From Burkholderiales bacterium (GTDB taxonomy: Bacteria > Pseudomonadota > Gammaproteobacteria > Burkholderiales > SG8-41): a stretch of 64,000 nt of DNA. The translations under genes and the position numbers were made by a program. The stretch's first letter is position 1; every line of letters starts with the position of its first letter. Where the stretch lies: the NCBI GenBank assembly GCA_030683105.1, contig JAUXMZ010000016.1:56752-120751 (forward strand), given 5' to 3'. Positions 37,933 through 46,572 of the stretch are shown one piece after another. The notes under the pieces were generated by a model. The model was given only the letters and a program-made list of their open reading frames with translations, had not been told where the DNA came from and did not search any database.

Positions 37933-38130
37933 ATGAAAAGTCCTAAATCCAAGCTTTCCCGTAGAAACTTTTTGGTTGTGGTCGGCGCCAGTGGAATAGC
38001 GGCTGCAGCAACTCTGGTGACCCATCAGAATCCTGACGCGCAGCCCGGCACACAGGTCAAGGATTCCGGGTCCCAAAGCTATCGACTGACGGAACACATC
38101 CAGAATTACTACCGCACCGCCAAAGTCTGA
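37933..38130 (+). CDS. Formate dehydrogenase region TAT-signal peptide protein
   Basis: This 65-residue protein begins MKSPKSKLSRRNFLVVVGASG, a twin-arginine signal with SRRNFLVV, and continues with a short periplasmic part ending RLTEHIQNYYRTAKV. It fits the small family found directly before formate dehydrogenase alpha genes. A GGAGG ribosome site at 37922 picks the ATG at 37933. It may be a structural subunit; its role is not established. The catalytic subunit gene starts 13 bp later. Confidence 0.88.
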   Translation: MKSPKSKLSRRNFLVVVGASGIAAAATLVTHQNPDAQPGTQVKDSGSQSYRLTEHIQNYYRTAKV

Positions 38131-38143
38131 GGAGGAGTGCCTC

Positions 38144-41068
38144 ATGTTACTCACCAAAAAATCAAATAGCGTATCCGCTGCTCAGAGCCGGCTCGCCCGC
38201 GGTGTCGCGGGCATGATGGGCAAGACCATAGATCGCCGGGCTTTTCTCAAGCAGTCCGGGATCACGCTGGGTGCCGGCGCCGTGGTGTCGCAATTGCCGT
38301 TCAGCATAGTCGGCAAAGCCGAGGCCGCGCAGGAAGCGGGTGCCGGCAAGACCGAAGTCAAACGCACGATTTGCACGCACTGTTCCGTGGGCTGTGCCCT
38401 GGATGCGGTGGTGCAAAACGGCGTGTGGATACGCCAGGAACCGGTGTTTGATTCCCCGATCAATCTCGGCGCGCACTGCGCCAAGGGCGCGTCGATTCGC
38501 GAGCACGGCATGACGCATGACTCGCACCGCCTGAAATATCCAATGAAGCTCGTCGCAGGCAAATGGCAGAAGATCTCCTGGGATGTGGCGCTTACCGAGG
38601 TCAGCCAGAAACTGCTGGCCATCAAGAAGGAGAGCGGGCCCGACGCAACGTTCTGGATCGGCTCATCCAAGCACAACAACGAGCAGTCGTATCTGTTCCG
38701 CAAGTTCGTGTCGTTCTTCGGCACCAACAACATGGACCACCAGGCGCGCATTTGCCACTCGACCACGGTGGCCGGCGTGGCGAACACCTGGGGTTATGGC
38801 GCCATGACCAACTCCTACAACGACGAGCAGAATTCCAAGTGCATCCTGTTTTTCGGCAGCAACGCCGCCGAGGCGCACCCGGTGTCGATGCTGCATACGC
38901 TGCACGCCAAGGAAACCGGCGCCAAGGTGATCGTCGTCGATCCGCGTTTCACCCGCACTGCGGCCAAAGCTGACAAGTATTACCGCATCCGTTCCGGCAC
39001 CGACGTCGCATTCCTGATGGGCATGCTGCATCACATCTTCAAGAATGGCTGGGAGGACAAGCAATACATCCACGACCGCGTCTACGGCATGGACAAGGTC
39101 AGGGAAGAAGCTGCCAAGTGGACGCCGGACAAGGTCGAAGAAGTCACCGGCATGAAAGAAGCGGAAGTGCGCGACGTGGCCGAACAGATGGCCAAGAACC
39201 GCCCCAGCACCATCGTGTGGGCGATGGGCCAGACCCAACACACCAATGGCAATGCCATCGTGCGCGCATCGTGCATTCTGCAACTTGCGCTGGGCAACGT
39301 CGGTGTCTCGGGCGGCGGCGCCAACATCTATCGCGGCCACGACAACGTGCAGGGCGCGACCGATATCGGCCCCAACCCTGATTCGCTGCCCGGCTATTAC
39401 GGCATCGCCGCCGGGTCGTGGAAGCACTGGTGCGCGGTATGGGGCGTCGACTACGAATGGGTGAAGAAGCAGTTTCCTTCTGAAGGGATGATGTCCAAGC
39501 CCGGCATCACGGTGTCGCGCTGGATCGACGCCGTGCTCGAGAAAAACGAGTTGATCGACCAGGACTCGAACCTGCGCGCGGTGGTTTTCTGGGGTCATGC
39601 GCCGAACAGCCAGTCGCGCGGCAAGGAGATGGTCGAGGCGATGAAAAAGCTCGACATGCTGGTGGTGATCGATCCGTATCCGTCGGCGACGGCGGCGATG
39701 GCGGCGATGGTGCGCCAGGACGGCGTCTATCTGCTGCCGGCGGCCACGCAACTGGAGTGTGCCGGCTCAGTTACGGCCTCCAACCGTTCTCTGCAGTGGC
39801 GCGAAAAAGTGATCGATCCGATGTTCGAATCGCGCACCGATCACATGATCATGTACCAGCTCGCACAGAAGTTCGGCTATGGCAAAGAACTGGTCGCCAA
39901 GATCAAGCTGACCAAGGGCAAGGGCGGCATGGACGAGCCGGACATGGAAGATACACTGCGTGAAGTCAATCGCGGCACGTGGACCATAGGCTACACCGGC
40001 CAGTCACCCGAGCGTCTGCAAGCGCATATGCGCAATATGCACGTGTTCGACATCAAGACGCTGCGCGCCAAGGGCGGCAAGGACGCCAAGACCGGCTACG
40101 TGCTCGACGGCGATTATTTTGGCCTGCCGTGGCCGTGCTTCGGCAATGCGGCGCTCAAGCATCCCGGTTCGCCCAATCTGTATCAGACCTCACGCCACGT
40201 GATGGACGGCGGCGGCAATTTCCGCGCCAACTTCGGCGTCGAGAAGGACGGCGTTAATCTGCTGGCCGAAGACGGCTCGCATTCGGTGGGTGCCGACATC
40301 ACCACCGGGTATCCCGAATTCGACCACGTTCTGCTCAAGAAGCTCGGCTGGTGGGACGAACTCACCGAGGATGAGAAAAAAGCGGCCGAAGGCAAGAACT
40401 GGAAGACCGATTCCTCGGGCGGCATCATCCGCGTGGCGATGAAGAACCACGGCTGCCATCCGTTCGGCAACGCCAAGGCGCGCGCGGTGGTATGGAACTT
40501 CCCGGATGCCGTGCCGCTGCATCGTGAGCCGCTTTACAGTCCGCGGCCGGACCTGATCGACAAGTACCCGACGCACGATGACCAGAAGAACCGCTGGCGC
40601 GTGCCGGTGTTGTTCAAGACAGTGCAGCAGGCCAACAAGGACGCCGTCAAGCAGTATCCGCTGATCATGACCAGCGGGCGCCTTACCGAGTACGAGGGCG
40701 GGGGGGATGAGACCCGTTCCAATCCGTGGCTGGCCGAACTGCAGCAGGAAATGTTCGTCGAGATCAACCCGAAGGATGCCAACGATCGCGGCGTCAGGAA
40801 CAACGAATACGTGTGGGTTGAGTCGCCAACCAAGGCGCGCCTCAAGGTCAAGACGCTGGTGACCGAGCGCGTGGCGTCGGGAACGGTATTCCTGCCGTTC
40901 CATTTCGCCGGCCGGTGGATGGGGGAGGACATGCTCAAATATTATCCGGAAGGTGCCGCCCCGGTGGTGCGTGGCGAAGCGGTCAATACTGCAACGACGT
41001 ATGGTTACGATATCGTGACCATGATGCAGGAGACCAAGACCACGCTGTGCCAGGTTGCCAAGGCATAA
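38144..41068 (+). CDS. Formate dehydrogenase catalytic (alpha) subunit, Mo/W-bisMGD, Cys type
   Basis: This 974-residue enzyme oxidises formate to CO2. A TAT motif (RRAFLKQSG, residues 31-39) predicts periplasmic export. Cys77, Cys80, Cys84 and Cys112 bind a 4Fe-4S cluster. RICHSTTVAG places Cys204 where E. coli FDH-N has selenocysteine, so no UGA recoding is needed. GSNAAEAHPV, GQTQHTNGN and the C-terminal TSGRLTEYEGGGDETRSNPWL segment bind the pterins. It is followed by the Fe-S and cytochrome b subunits. Mo versus W use cannot be told from the sequence. Confidence 0.95.
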   Translation: MLLTKKSNSVSAAQSRLARGVAGMMGKTIDRRAFLKQSGITLGAGAVVSQLPFSIVGKAEAAQEAGAGKTEVKRTICTHCSVGCALDAVVQNGVWIRQEPVFDSPINLGAHCAKGASIREHGMTHDSHRLKYPMKLVAGKWQKISWDVALTEVSQKLLAIKKESGPDATFWIGSSKHNNEQSYLFRKFVSFFGTNNMDHQARICHSTTVAGVANTWGYGAMTNSYNDEQNSKCILFFGSNAAEAHPVSMLHTLHAKETGAKVIVVDPRFTRTAAKADKYYRIRSGTDVAFLMGMLHHIFKNGWEDKQYIHDRVYGMDKVREEAAKWTPDKVEEVTGMKEAEVRDVAEQMAKNRPSTIVWAMGQTQHTNGNAIVRASCILQLALGNVGVSGGGANIYRGHDNVQGATDIGPNPDSLPGYYGIAAGSWKHWCAVWGVDYEWVKKQFPSEGMMSKPGITVSRWIDAVLEKNELIDQDSNLRAVVFWGHAPNSQSRGKEMVEAMKKLDMLVVIDPYPSATAAMAAMVRQDGVYLLPAATQLECAGSVTASNRSLQWREKVIDPMFESRTDHMIMYQLAQKFGYGKELVAKIKLTKGKGGMDEPDMEDTLREVNRGTWTIGYTGQSPERLQAHMRNMHVFDIKTLRAKGGKDAKTGYVLDGDYFGLPWPCFGNAALKHPGSPNLYQTSRHVMDGGGNFRANFGVEKDGVNLLAEDGSHSVGADITTGYPEFDHVLLKKLGWWDELTEDEKKAAEGKNWKTDSSGGIIRVAMKNHGCHPFGNAKARAVVWNFPDAVPLHREPLYSPRPDLIDKYPTHDDQKNRWRVPVLFKTVQQANKDAVKQYPLIMTSGRLTEYEGGGDETRSNPWLAELQQEMFVEINPKDANDRGVRNNEYVWVESPTKARLKVKTLVTERVASGTVFLPFHFAGRWMGEDMLKYYPEGAAPVVRGEAVNTATTYGYDIVTMMQETKTTLCQVAKA

Positions 41069-41093
41069 CACAACGGACCGGAGGAGCTAAACC

Positions 41094-41717
41094 ATGGCAA
41101 GAATGAAATTTCTGTGTGATGCCGAGCGCTGCATCGAGTGCAACGGCTGTGTCACGGCTTGCAAGCAGGAACACGACATACCCTGGGGGGTGAACCGCCG
41201 CAGAGTGGTGACCCTTAACGACGGCGTTCCGGGCGAGAAATCGATTTCGGTCGCCTGCATGCACTGCTCGGATGCGCCGTGCATGGCGGTATGCCCGGTC
41301 GACTGCTTTTACCAGACCTCGGAAGGCGTGGTATTGCACGACAAGGATCTGTGCATAGGCTGCGGCTACTGTTTTTATGCCTGCCCGTTCGGCGCGCCCC
41401 AGTTCCCGCAGGATGGCGCATTCGGCCTGCGCGGCAAAATGGACAAGTGCACGTTCTGTGCCGGCGGCCCGGAAGCGGATAATTCGGCGGCCGAGTTCAA
41501 GAAGTATGGCCGTAACCGCCTGGCTGAAGGCAAACTGCCGGCCTGTGCCGAGATGTGCGCGACCAAGGCGCTGCTGGGCGGCGATTCGGATGTTATTTCC
41601 GATATTTATCGCAACCGGGTGCTCAAGCGCGGCAAGGGTTCCGAAGTCTGGGGCTGGGGCACGGCTTACGGCAAACCGGAGAAACAGCCCGCTGCCCAGC
41701 CGGGAGCCAAGTCATGA
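41094..41717 (+). CDS. Formate dehydrogenase iron-sulfur (beta) subunit
   Basis: The 207-residue protein has four ferredoxin-type 4Fe-4S motifs: CIECNGCVTACKQEHD, CMHCSDAPCMAVCPVDC, CIGCGYCFYACPFGAPQ and CTFCAGG...CAEMCATKAL. These pass electrons from the catalytic subunit to the cytochrome b. It has no C-terminal membrane helix, unlike E. coli FdnH, so anchoring depends on the gamma subunit. The stop overlaps the start of a small lipoprotein gene (ATGA). Confidence 0.94.
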   Translation: MARMKFLCDAERCIECNGCVTACKQEHDIPWGVNRRRVVTLNDGVPGEKSISVACMHCSDAPCMAVCPVDCFYQTSEGVVLHDKDLCIGCGYCFYACPFGAPQFPQDGAFGLRGKMDKCTFCAGGPEADNSAAEFKKYGRNRLAEGKLPACAEMCATKALLGGDSDVISDIYRNRVLKRGKGSEVWGWGTAYGKPEKQPAAQPGAKS

Positions 41718-41950
41718 TCTCCGGCAAACGCTGGTTACTGGTGGTCATCGCCGCGGCGCTGCCCTTGTTCGCAGCGGGCTGCGGCGAATCGCCTTCGGTC
41801 ACGGTCTACAAGCAGGGCAAGTACCAGGGCAAGCCCGACACCCAGCCGTGGGCAGGAGAGCGATTCAAGGGCGACAAGGTGGCCTGGGAAAATGCAGTCA
41901 AGGCGCGTACTGAAAATCAGAACGAGTACGCGCGGATAGTCGCTCAATAA
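41714..41950 (+). CDS. Small predicted lipoprotein within the formate dehydrogenase operon
   Basis: This 78-residue protein has a basic N-terminus, a hydrophobic segment and a lipobox LFAAGC (Cys about 27), so it is predicted to be lipid-anchored. The mature part, about 50 residues, contains VYKQGKYQGKPDTQPWAGE. I do not recognise a function. It is coupled to the beta subunit by an ATGA overlap and precedes the gamma subunit by 13 bp, so it may be an assembly or accessory subunit. Confidence 0.8.
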   Translation: MISGKRWLLVVIAAALPLFAAGCGESPSVTVYKQGKYQGKPDTQPWAGERFKGDKVAWENAVKARTENQNEYARIVAQ

Positions 41951-41963
41951 TAAGGAGGAGTTT

Positions 41964-43019
41964 ATGCGCGACAATCTCGGTATGCGGCGGCTGATGCGCT
42001 GGTGTGCAGTGCTGTGTATTGTGCTGCTGCCCCAGTTCTCATGGGCGGCCGAAACCAGCAGTGCCAACGAGCAGGCGCAGCGGCAGACCACGCAGCCCGG
42101 AAACAACGCGCCGGTGTGGCGCGATGTGCGCGGCGGGGACAACCTCTACCAGACCACCCAGGTGCGGGGTATAGAAACCGATGTTCTGGTGCAATCAGGC
42201 GGGGAAACCTGGCGCCAGATCCGCAACGGTCCGATTACCGTTTACGGCGGCTGGCTGCTCGTCGTGATCACGCTGCTGATCGGGCTGTTTTACGGCGTGA
42301 AGGGGCAGATCAAGCTGCACGACAAGCCCACCGGGCGGCTGATGCAGCGCTTTACCCCCTGGGACCGCGTCGTGCACTGGTCGACCGCCATCAGCTTCAT
42401 GATTCTTGCGCTCACCGGCATGGTCACCCTGTTCGGCAAATACATTCTGCTGCCGGTCTTCGGTTACACGCTGTTCTCGTGGCTGGCCATCCTGTCCAAG
42501 AACCTGCATAACTTTGTCGGGCCCCTGTTCGCGGTGTGCACCGTGCTGCTTTTCTTCACCTTCGTCAGGGACAACATTCCCAAGGCCCATGACTGGCTGT
42601 GGATGAAGAAGGCGGGCGGCTTGCTGTCCGGCGAGCACGTGCCGTCAGACCGGTTTAACGCCGGGGAGAAAATCTGGTTCTGGTTCGGGGTCACGCTGCT
42701 GGGCATCGTCGCCAGTATTACCGGATTCATACTCGACTTTGCGAACTTCGGGCAGGGCCGCCTGCTGATGCAGCAGGCCAATGTGATCCACGGCATCGCC
42801 GCGGTGCTGTTTGTCCCGATGGCGCTGGCGCATATTTATATCGGCACGTTAGGAACCGAGGGCTCCTACACGTCGATGCGCACCGGCAGCGTCGATGAAA
42901 CCTGGGCCAAAGAGCATCACGAATACTGGTATAACGACGCCAAGACGCGCCAGGGACACGCACCCGGTGGTGCGCCGTCTGCGGCAGTCGCTGCAGCCAT
43001 GAAGGAGGGGTGGAAATGA
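41964..43019 (+). CDS. Formate dehydrogenase cytochrome b (gamma) subunit
   Basis: The 351-residue protein has a cleavable-looking signal sequence (1-28), a periplasmic segment and then about four membrane helices, with RFTPWDRVVHWSTAISFMIL, NLHNFVGPLF and NVIHGIAAVLFVPMALAHIY carrying the haem-ligand histidines of the FdnI/FdoI family. It transfers electrons to the quinone pool. An AAGGAGG site at 41952 precedes the ATG. The extra N-terminal domain is typical of the Fdh3-type gamma subunit. Confidence 0.93.
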   Translation: MRDNLGMRRLMRWCAVLCIVLLPQFSWAAETSSANEQAQRQTTQPGNNAPVWRDVRGGDNLYQTTQVRGIETDVLVQSGGETWRQIRNGPITVYGGWLLVVITLLIGLFYGVKGQIKLHDKPTGRLMQRFTPWDRVVHWSTAISFMILALTGMVTLFGKYILLPVFGYTLFSWLAILSKNLHNFVGPLFAVCTVLLFFTFVRDNIPKAHDWLWMKKAGGLLSGEHVPSDRFNAGEKIWFWFGVTLLGIVASITGFILDFANFGQGRLLMQQANVIHGIAAVLFVPMALAHIYIGTLGTEGSYTSMRTGSVDETWAKEHHEYWYNDAKTRQGHAPGGAPSAAVAAAMKEGWK

Positions 43020-43321
43020 TCAACGCGCCAAAATTCTGGAAATGGGTTCCGATAGTGCTGGTGTGCGGTTCGGTGGGGATGGCCTATGCCAAACTGCCCG
43101 CGCCCACCGATGAGGCGAAGGCGAAAGCGGCCGAAGCCAAAGCCAAGTCCGATGATGCGGCAAAGAAGGACGGTGAACTGCTCGGCAAAGCCCAGGATCG
43201 CGTGGCTGAACGCTACAAGAAGGAAAAGGGGAAGATGGGAACCGCGCCTGTCCCTGTCAAAACCGCGGCGCCGGCTGCAGCCGCTGTCCCGATGGCTCCA
43301 GCGCCGGCAGCCAAGAAATAG
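43016..43321 (+). CDS. Small exported Ala/Lys-rich protein at the end of the fdh operon
   Basis: The 101-residue protein has a signal peptide (about residues 1-25, ending MAYA), a charged helical stretch (DEAKAKAAEAKAKSDDAAKK) and a Pro/Ala-rich tail. The ATG at 43016 overlaps the gamma-subunit stop. I cannot assign a function; similar small proteins follow formate dehydrogenase gamma genes in related bacteria, as far as I recall. It is the last gene before a strong terminator. Confidence 0.75.
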   Translation: MINAPKFWKWVPIVLVCGSVGMAYAKLPAPTDEAKAKAAEAKAKSDDAAKKDGELLGKAQDRVAERYKKEKGKMGTAPVPVKTAAPAAAAVPMAPAPAAKK

Positions 43322-43345
43322 TAAGCTCAGTCCGCTGCAATAAAA

Positions 43346-43371
43346 AAACCCGGATATTTCCGGGTTTTTTT
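43346..43371 (+). terminator. Rho-independent terminator of the formate dehydrogenase operon
   Basis: AAACCCGGA-TATT-TCCGGGTTT forms a 9-bp stem followed by a T-run, 24 bp after the last gene of the operon. The remaining 190 bp to the converging TRAP gene show no gene. Confidence 0.92.
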
Positions 43372-43561
43372 CGCAAGTGCAGATTGCGGCAAGCGCTGAT
43401 ACACAGCAGGACTTCGCCGCGCCGGGGTTGAACTGGCATAGTTATCCAGGCGCAAACAATAATTTTTAATAAAAACAAATACTTACAATGTATTCGCCAA
43501 ACATGCCCTGGCCCTGGGGCTTTCCCGCAGGGCACAGGCCTGTGGGGAAAGAACCGGCGGC

Positions 43562-44518
43562 CTAGCCCAGTTTGCCTGTGCTGCGCTCCAGCAGGTCCCA
43601 GGCGGTGCGCCCCAGCGTTTCTTTCCAGCGCACATAAAAGCCGCTATCGACGAGCCGGTCCCGGAAACTGCCCTGATCGGGATGCGTGATCCTCATGCCG
43701 CGTTGGGCAAGCGTAGCCTCCAGGCCGTGATTCAGTGCATCGGTATGGACGCGCTGCCGGTGCGCATGTTTTTTCGCGCTGCGCAGGATGATGTCCTGAA
43801 CATCGCGCGGCAGGGTATCCCAGAAGCGCCGGCTCGCCAGCAGATTGAAGCCCGACCACATGTGATAGGTCAGCGCTACATGGTGCGTGACTTCATAGAG
43901 CTTTAGCGCTGCCGTGACCGCCAGAGGATTTTCCTGGGCGTCGACGCGCCGCTCGGCCAGCGCGCGATTCATCTCCAGCACGTACACCGGGACCGGCTCT
44001 GCGCCCAGGCTCCTGAACGCATCGTCGAACATGCGGCCCTCGGGTATGCGTATGCGCAGACCGTCCAGGTCGCGCGCCTGAGAGACCGGCTTGTCGCGGG
44101 TCGAGATGTGCCGGAAGCCGTTTTCCATCAGGCCGAACGGCACCGCGTAGAGATCTTTGGCGAGCAGTTCCTGCCGCAGGTGATCGCCGAGCGCGCCATC
44201 GAACACCGCGTGCACTTGGTCATGGTTCTTGAATGCGAAAGGCAGCCCCTGGATTTCCATTGCCGGCACCAGCGGCCCGAGTATGCCGCCCATCAGCACG
44301 TAAAACTCGATGTCGCCGTCGATCAGGCGTTGCACGATGTCGAGGTGGGAGCCGGAAAGGCCGTCGTTCGCGGCATGCACGGTCGCGTCGAAGCGGCCGC
44401 CGGTCTGCTCGCGCACGTCGTCCCACAGATCGACCAGGAACGGGTGGACATGGCTGTCCGCCGACAGATAATGATACTGATGCGCGCGCCAGCGGGGTGA
44501 AACTGCTGCGGCGCTCAC
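43562..44518 (-). CDS. TRAP substrate-binding protein (DctP family) without a recognisable signal peptide
   Basis: This 318-residue DctP-fold protein is recognised by LVDLWDDVREQTGGRFDATV, GDIEFYVLMGGILGPLVPAMEIQGLPF and the anion-binding Arg region GLRIRIPEGRMFDD. The GTG start gives MSAAAVSPRWRAHQYHYL, with no hydrophobic leader. It follows the TRAP permease genes as a second binding protein. Either the export signal is encoded by a missed upstream start, or the protein stays in the cytoplasm. Substrate unknown. Confidence 0.82.
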   Translation of the reverse strand: MSAAAVSPRWRAHQYHYLSADSHVHPFLVDLWDDVREQTGGRFDATVHAANDGLSGSHLDIVQRLIDGDIEFYVLMGGILGPLVPAMEIQGLPFAFKNHDQVHAVFDGALGDHLRQELLAKDLYAVPFGLMENGFRHISTRDKPVSQARDLDGLRIRIPEGRMFDDAFRSLGAEPVPVYVLEMNRALAERRVDAQENPLAVTAALKLYEVTHHVALTYHMWSGFNLLASRRFWDTLPRDVQDIILRSAKKHAHRQRVHTDALNHGLEATLAQRGMRITHPDQGSFRDRLVDSGFYVRWKETLGRTAWDLLERSTGKLG

Positions 44519-44595
44519 GACGGAAGATCGGAGGCCATCAGTTCCGGCTGTATGCCCTGTGCCTCGGTGTTGGAAAAATTAAGTTCTATTTTCAC
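44515..44595 (-). other. Candidate 26-residue ORF between the TRAP permease and second binding protein
   Basis: A frame starting GTG at 44595 encodes VKIELNFSNTEAQGIQPELM and six more residues, and its TGA overlaps the GTG start of the binding protein (GTGA). It sits where a signal peptide would be expected but is not hydrophobic. It may be a coupling leader or chance; evidence is weak. Confidence 0.25.
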
Positions 44596-44609
44596 GCCAT
44601 TGGGGGCGG

Positions 44610-45974
44610 TCAGTGCGCCTTGAACAATTTCGGCAGGTACGTGGCGATTTCCGGGAACGCCGCGAGGCAGACTATGACCGCAAGCAGCGCGACCCAGTAT
44701 GGCGCGGCACCGATGAATATCTGGCTCAGGGTGATATTTTCATCAGGCAACGCCGCCTTGACGGTGAACGCCAGGATGCCGAATGGCGGGGTCAGCAGCC
44801 CGGTTTCCACGGCGATGATGCCGATCATCGCAAAGGCCAGGGGATCGATCCCGAGCGCCATCGCGATAGGCGCAAAAATGGGCACCGTCAGCAGCAGGAT
44901 GGAAATCGAGTCGATGATGCATCCCAACGCGAACCAGATCAGCACCATCAATGCCAGGATGCCCCATGTGCCCAGCCCGGTGCTCAGCAGGAACTCCTGC
45001 GCGGTGCGCGTGAAACCGGTCATGGTCAGCACGCGCGAGTAGAGTTGCGCGGTAAACAGCAGCAGCAGCAGGGGTGCCAGCGTGCGGCCGACCGAGAGCA
45101 CGACCTCGCGGATCTCCTTGAAGCGCACGCCTTTGCCTATTGCCAGCAGCAATGAGGCGGCAGCGCCCACGCCCGCGCCCTCGGTCGGCGTGAAGAACCC
45201 GAGCCAGATGCCGCCCAGCGTGCCGGCCACCAGTCCTATGACCAGCAGCGTGCTGATGATGGTGGTGATGCTCAGCGGGGCTTCGTGATCGTTGCGTCTG
45301 GTGGGCCTACCCTGGGCGCGCGCGCTCGCGACCGCGCCCCGGCTCATCTCGCCGACCAACTGGGGGCGGACTATCGAGGCGCCCAGGATATACAGCAGAT
45401 ATAAACTGACCAGTAAAAAACCGGGCAATATGCCGGAGAGGAACAGGTCGCCGATCGACAACTCGGTCAATATCGCCCACACGATCATCAGCACGCTGGG
45501 GGGGATCAGCATGCCCAGGCAGGCGCTGCCGGAGATGCAGCCCAGCGAGAAGCTCGTGTTGTAGCCGTAGCGCTTCATCTCCGGGTAGGCGATCTTGGAG
45601 AAGGCGGCTGCGGCGGCGATGCTGACGCCCGTGACGAAAGCGAACACCGCGTTGGACAGCACCGTGGCCACGGCCAGACGTCCGGGCACCAGCTTGGTGG
45701 CGCGGTTGATCAGCGTGAACATGTCGGTGGCTGCGCCGCATTTGGCGAGAAACTCGCCCATCAGCATGAACAACGGGATGACGGCGAACACATAATCGCG
45801 CACGGCTTCGTAGGCGGTGCTGCCGAGGAAATTGGCGACCACGCCCATATCCTTGGTCATCAGATAAATGCCGAGCATCGCTGCCGTCCCGAGGGAGACG
45901 GCGATGTGCACGCCCGTGAACACGAGCGTGAGCAGCACGGCGACCAGGATCAGCATTTCGGTGGTGCCGAACAT
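44610..45974 (-). CDS. TRAP transporter large permease (DctM family)
   Basis: The 454-residue, twelve-helix inner-membrane permease has MLIPPSVLMIVWAILTELSIGDLFLSG, GFFTPTEGAGVGAAASLLLA and the C-terminal GLLTPPFGILAFTVKAALP motif typical of DctM. The central loop (about residues 215-235) is enriched in Arg. It uses an ion gradient with the DctQ partner encoded 28 bp upstream. It is slightly longer than the usual 425-430 residues. Confidence 0.93.
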   Translation of the reverse strand: MFGTTEMLILVAVLLTLVFTGVHIAVSLGTAAMLGIYLMTKDMGVVANFLGSTAYEAVRDYVFAVIPLFMLMGEFLAKCGAATDMFTLINRATKLVPGRLAVATVLSNAVFAFVTGVSIAAAAAFSKIAYPEMKRYGYNTSFSLGCISGSACLGMLIPPSVLMIVWAILTELSIGDLFLSGILPGFLLVSLYLLYILGASIVRPQLVGEMSRGAVASARAQGRPTRRNDHEAPLSITTIISTLLVIGLVAGTLGGIWLGFFTPTEGAGVGAAASLLLAIGKGVRFKEIREVVLSVGRTLAPLLLLLFTAQLYSRVLTMTGFTRTAQEFLLSTGLGTWGILALMVLIWFALGCIIDSISILLLTVPIFAPIAMALGIDPLAFAMIGIIAVETGLLTPPFGILAFTVKAALPDENITLSQIFIGAAPYWVALLAVIVCLAAFPEIATYLPKLFKAH

Positions 45975-46002
45975 GATCAGCCCCCCGCCATGAGAGAGCG
46001 GT

Positions 46003-46518
46003 TCATAATGCGGCGCCTTCAGGTGGCGGGGTTTTCCCCAGCGCCGCCTTGATGTGGATCAGTCCGGACAAAACATATTCGAGCACGGCCAGTCCGCAGC
46101 CGAGTATGACGGCGGCGCGCGCCGGCCACGACGGCACGCGCAACGCGCCTTCGCCTTCGTATTCATTCGAGTTCCAGGCGTGCAGCAGCGGATCGATGCC
46201 GCCGTAGACGATGACGGCGAAAAACAGGATCCCGAGCACGCAACCGACCGCGGCCATGGTTTCGCGGGCGCGGAACGGCAGGGCATTGAGAAAGGCATCC
46301 ACCCTGAGCATGCCGCCGCTGCGTATGGCATAGCTTGCCTGCAGAAAACAGATGATGACGATGGACATCGAGACGATTTCGGGCGTGCCTTTGACCGGCG
46401 AATTGAAAACCACGCGCCCAACGACGTCTGCGACCACCAGAAAACTCAGTAAAAAAGCGAGAAAAGCCGAGAAGGCGAGCAGGGACCTTGATACTAACTC
46501 GCTGATTTTATTGAGCAT
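46003..46518 (-). CDS. TRAP transporter small permease (DctQ family)
   Basis: The 171-residue protein has four hydrophobic helices (about 14-35, 50-70, 90-110, 135-155). RSLLAFSAFLAFLLSFLVVADVVGRVVFN is a typical DctQ first helix. It partners with DctM in C4-dicarboxylate or organic-acid uptake. A strong hairpin lies just before its start, between it and the binding-protein gene. Confidence 0.88.
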   Translation of the reverse strand: MLNKISELVSRSLLAFSAFLAFLLSFLVVADVVGRVVFNSPVKGTPEIVSMSIVIICFLQASYAIRSGGMLRVDAFLNALPFRARETMAAVGCVLGILFFAVIVYGGIDPLLHAWNSNEYEGEGALRVPSWPARAAVILGCGLAVLEYVLSGLIHIKAALGKTPPPEGAAL

Positions 46519-46535
46519 TTATGTTCAATAGAGAA

Positions 46536-46563
46536 GCTCCGTCCGCGATGGCGCGGACGGAGC
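46536..46563 (-). promoter_or_regulatory. Intercistronic hairpin between TRAP binding protein and permease genes
   Basis: GCTCCGTCCGCG-ATGG-CGCGGACGGAGC is a perfect 12-bp stem with a tetraloop and no T-tract, 9 bp after the binding-protein stop codon. Such hairpins usually stabilise the upstream mRNA or attenuate the permease genes, so the binding protein is made in excess. Confidence 0.8.
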
Positions 46564-46572
46564 GGGTGAATA

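Noticed and set aside
38144..41068. Formate dehydrogenase as nitrate reductase or another DMSO-reductase member
   Set aside because: The Cys in RICHSTTVAG, the fdhD and TAT peptide neighbours and the beta/gamma pair fit formate dehydrogenase; nitrate reductase signatures and narGHI partners are absent.
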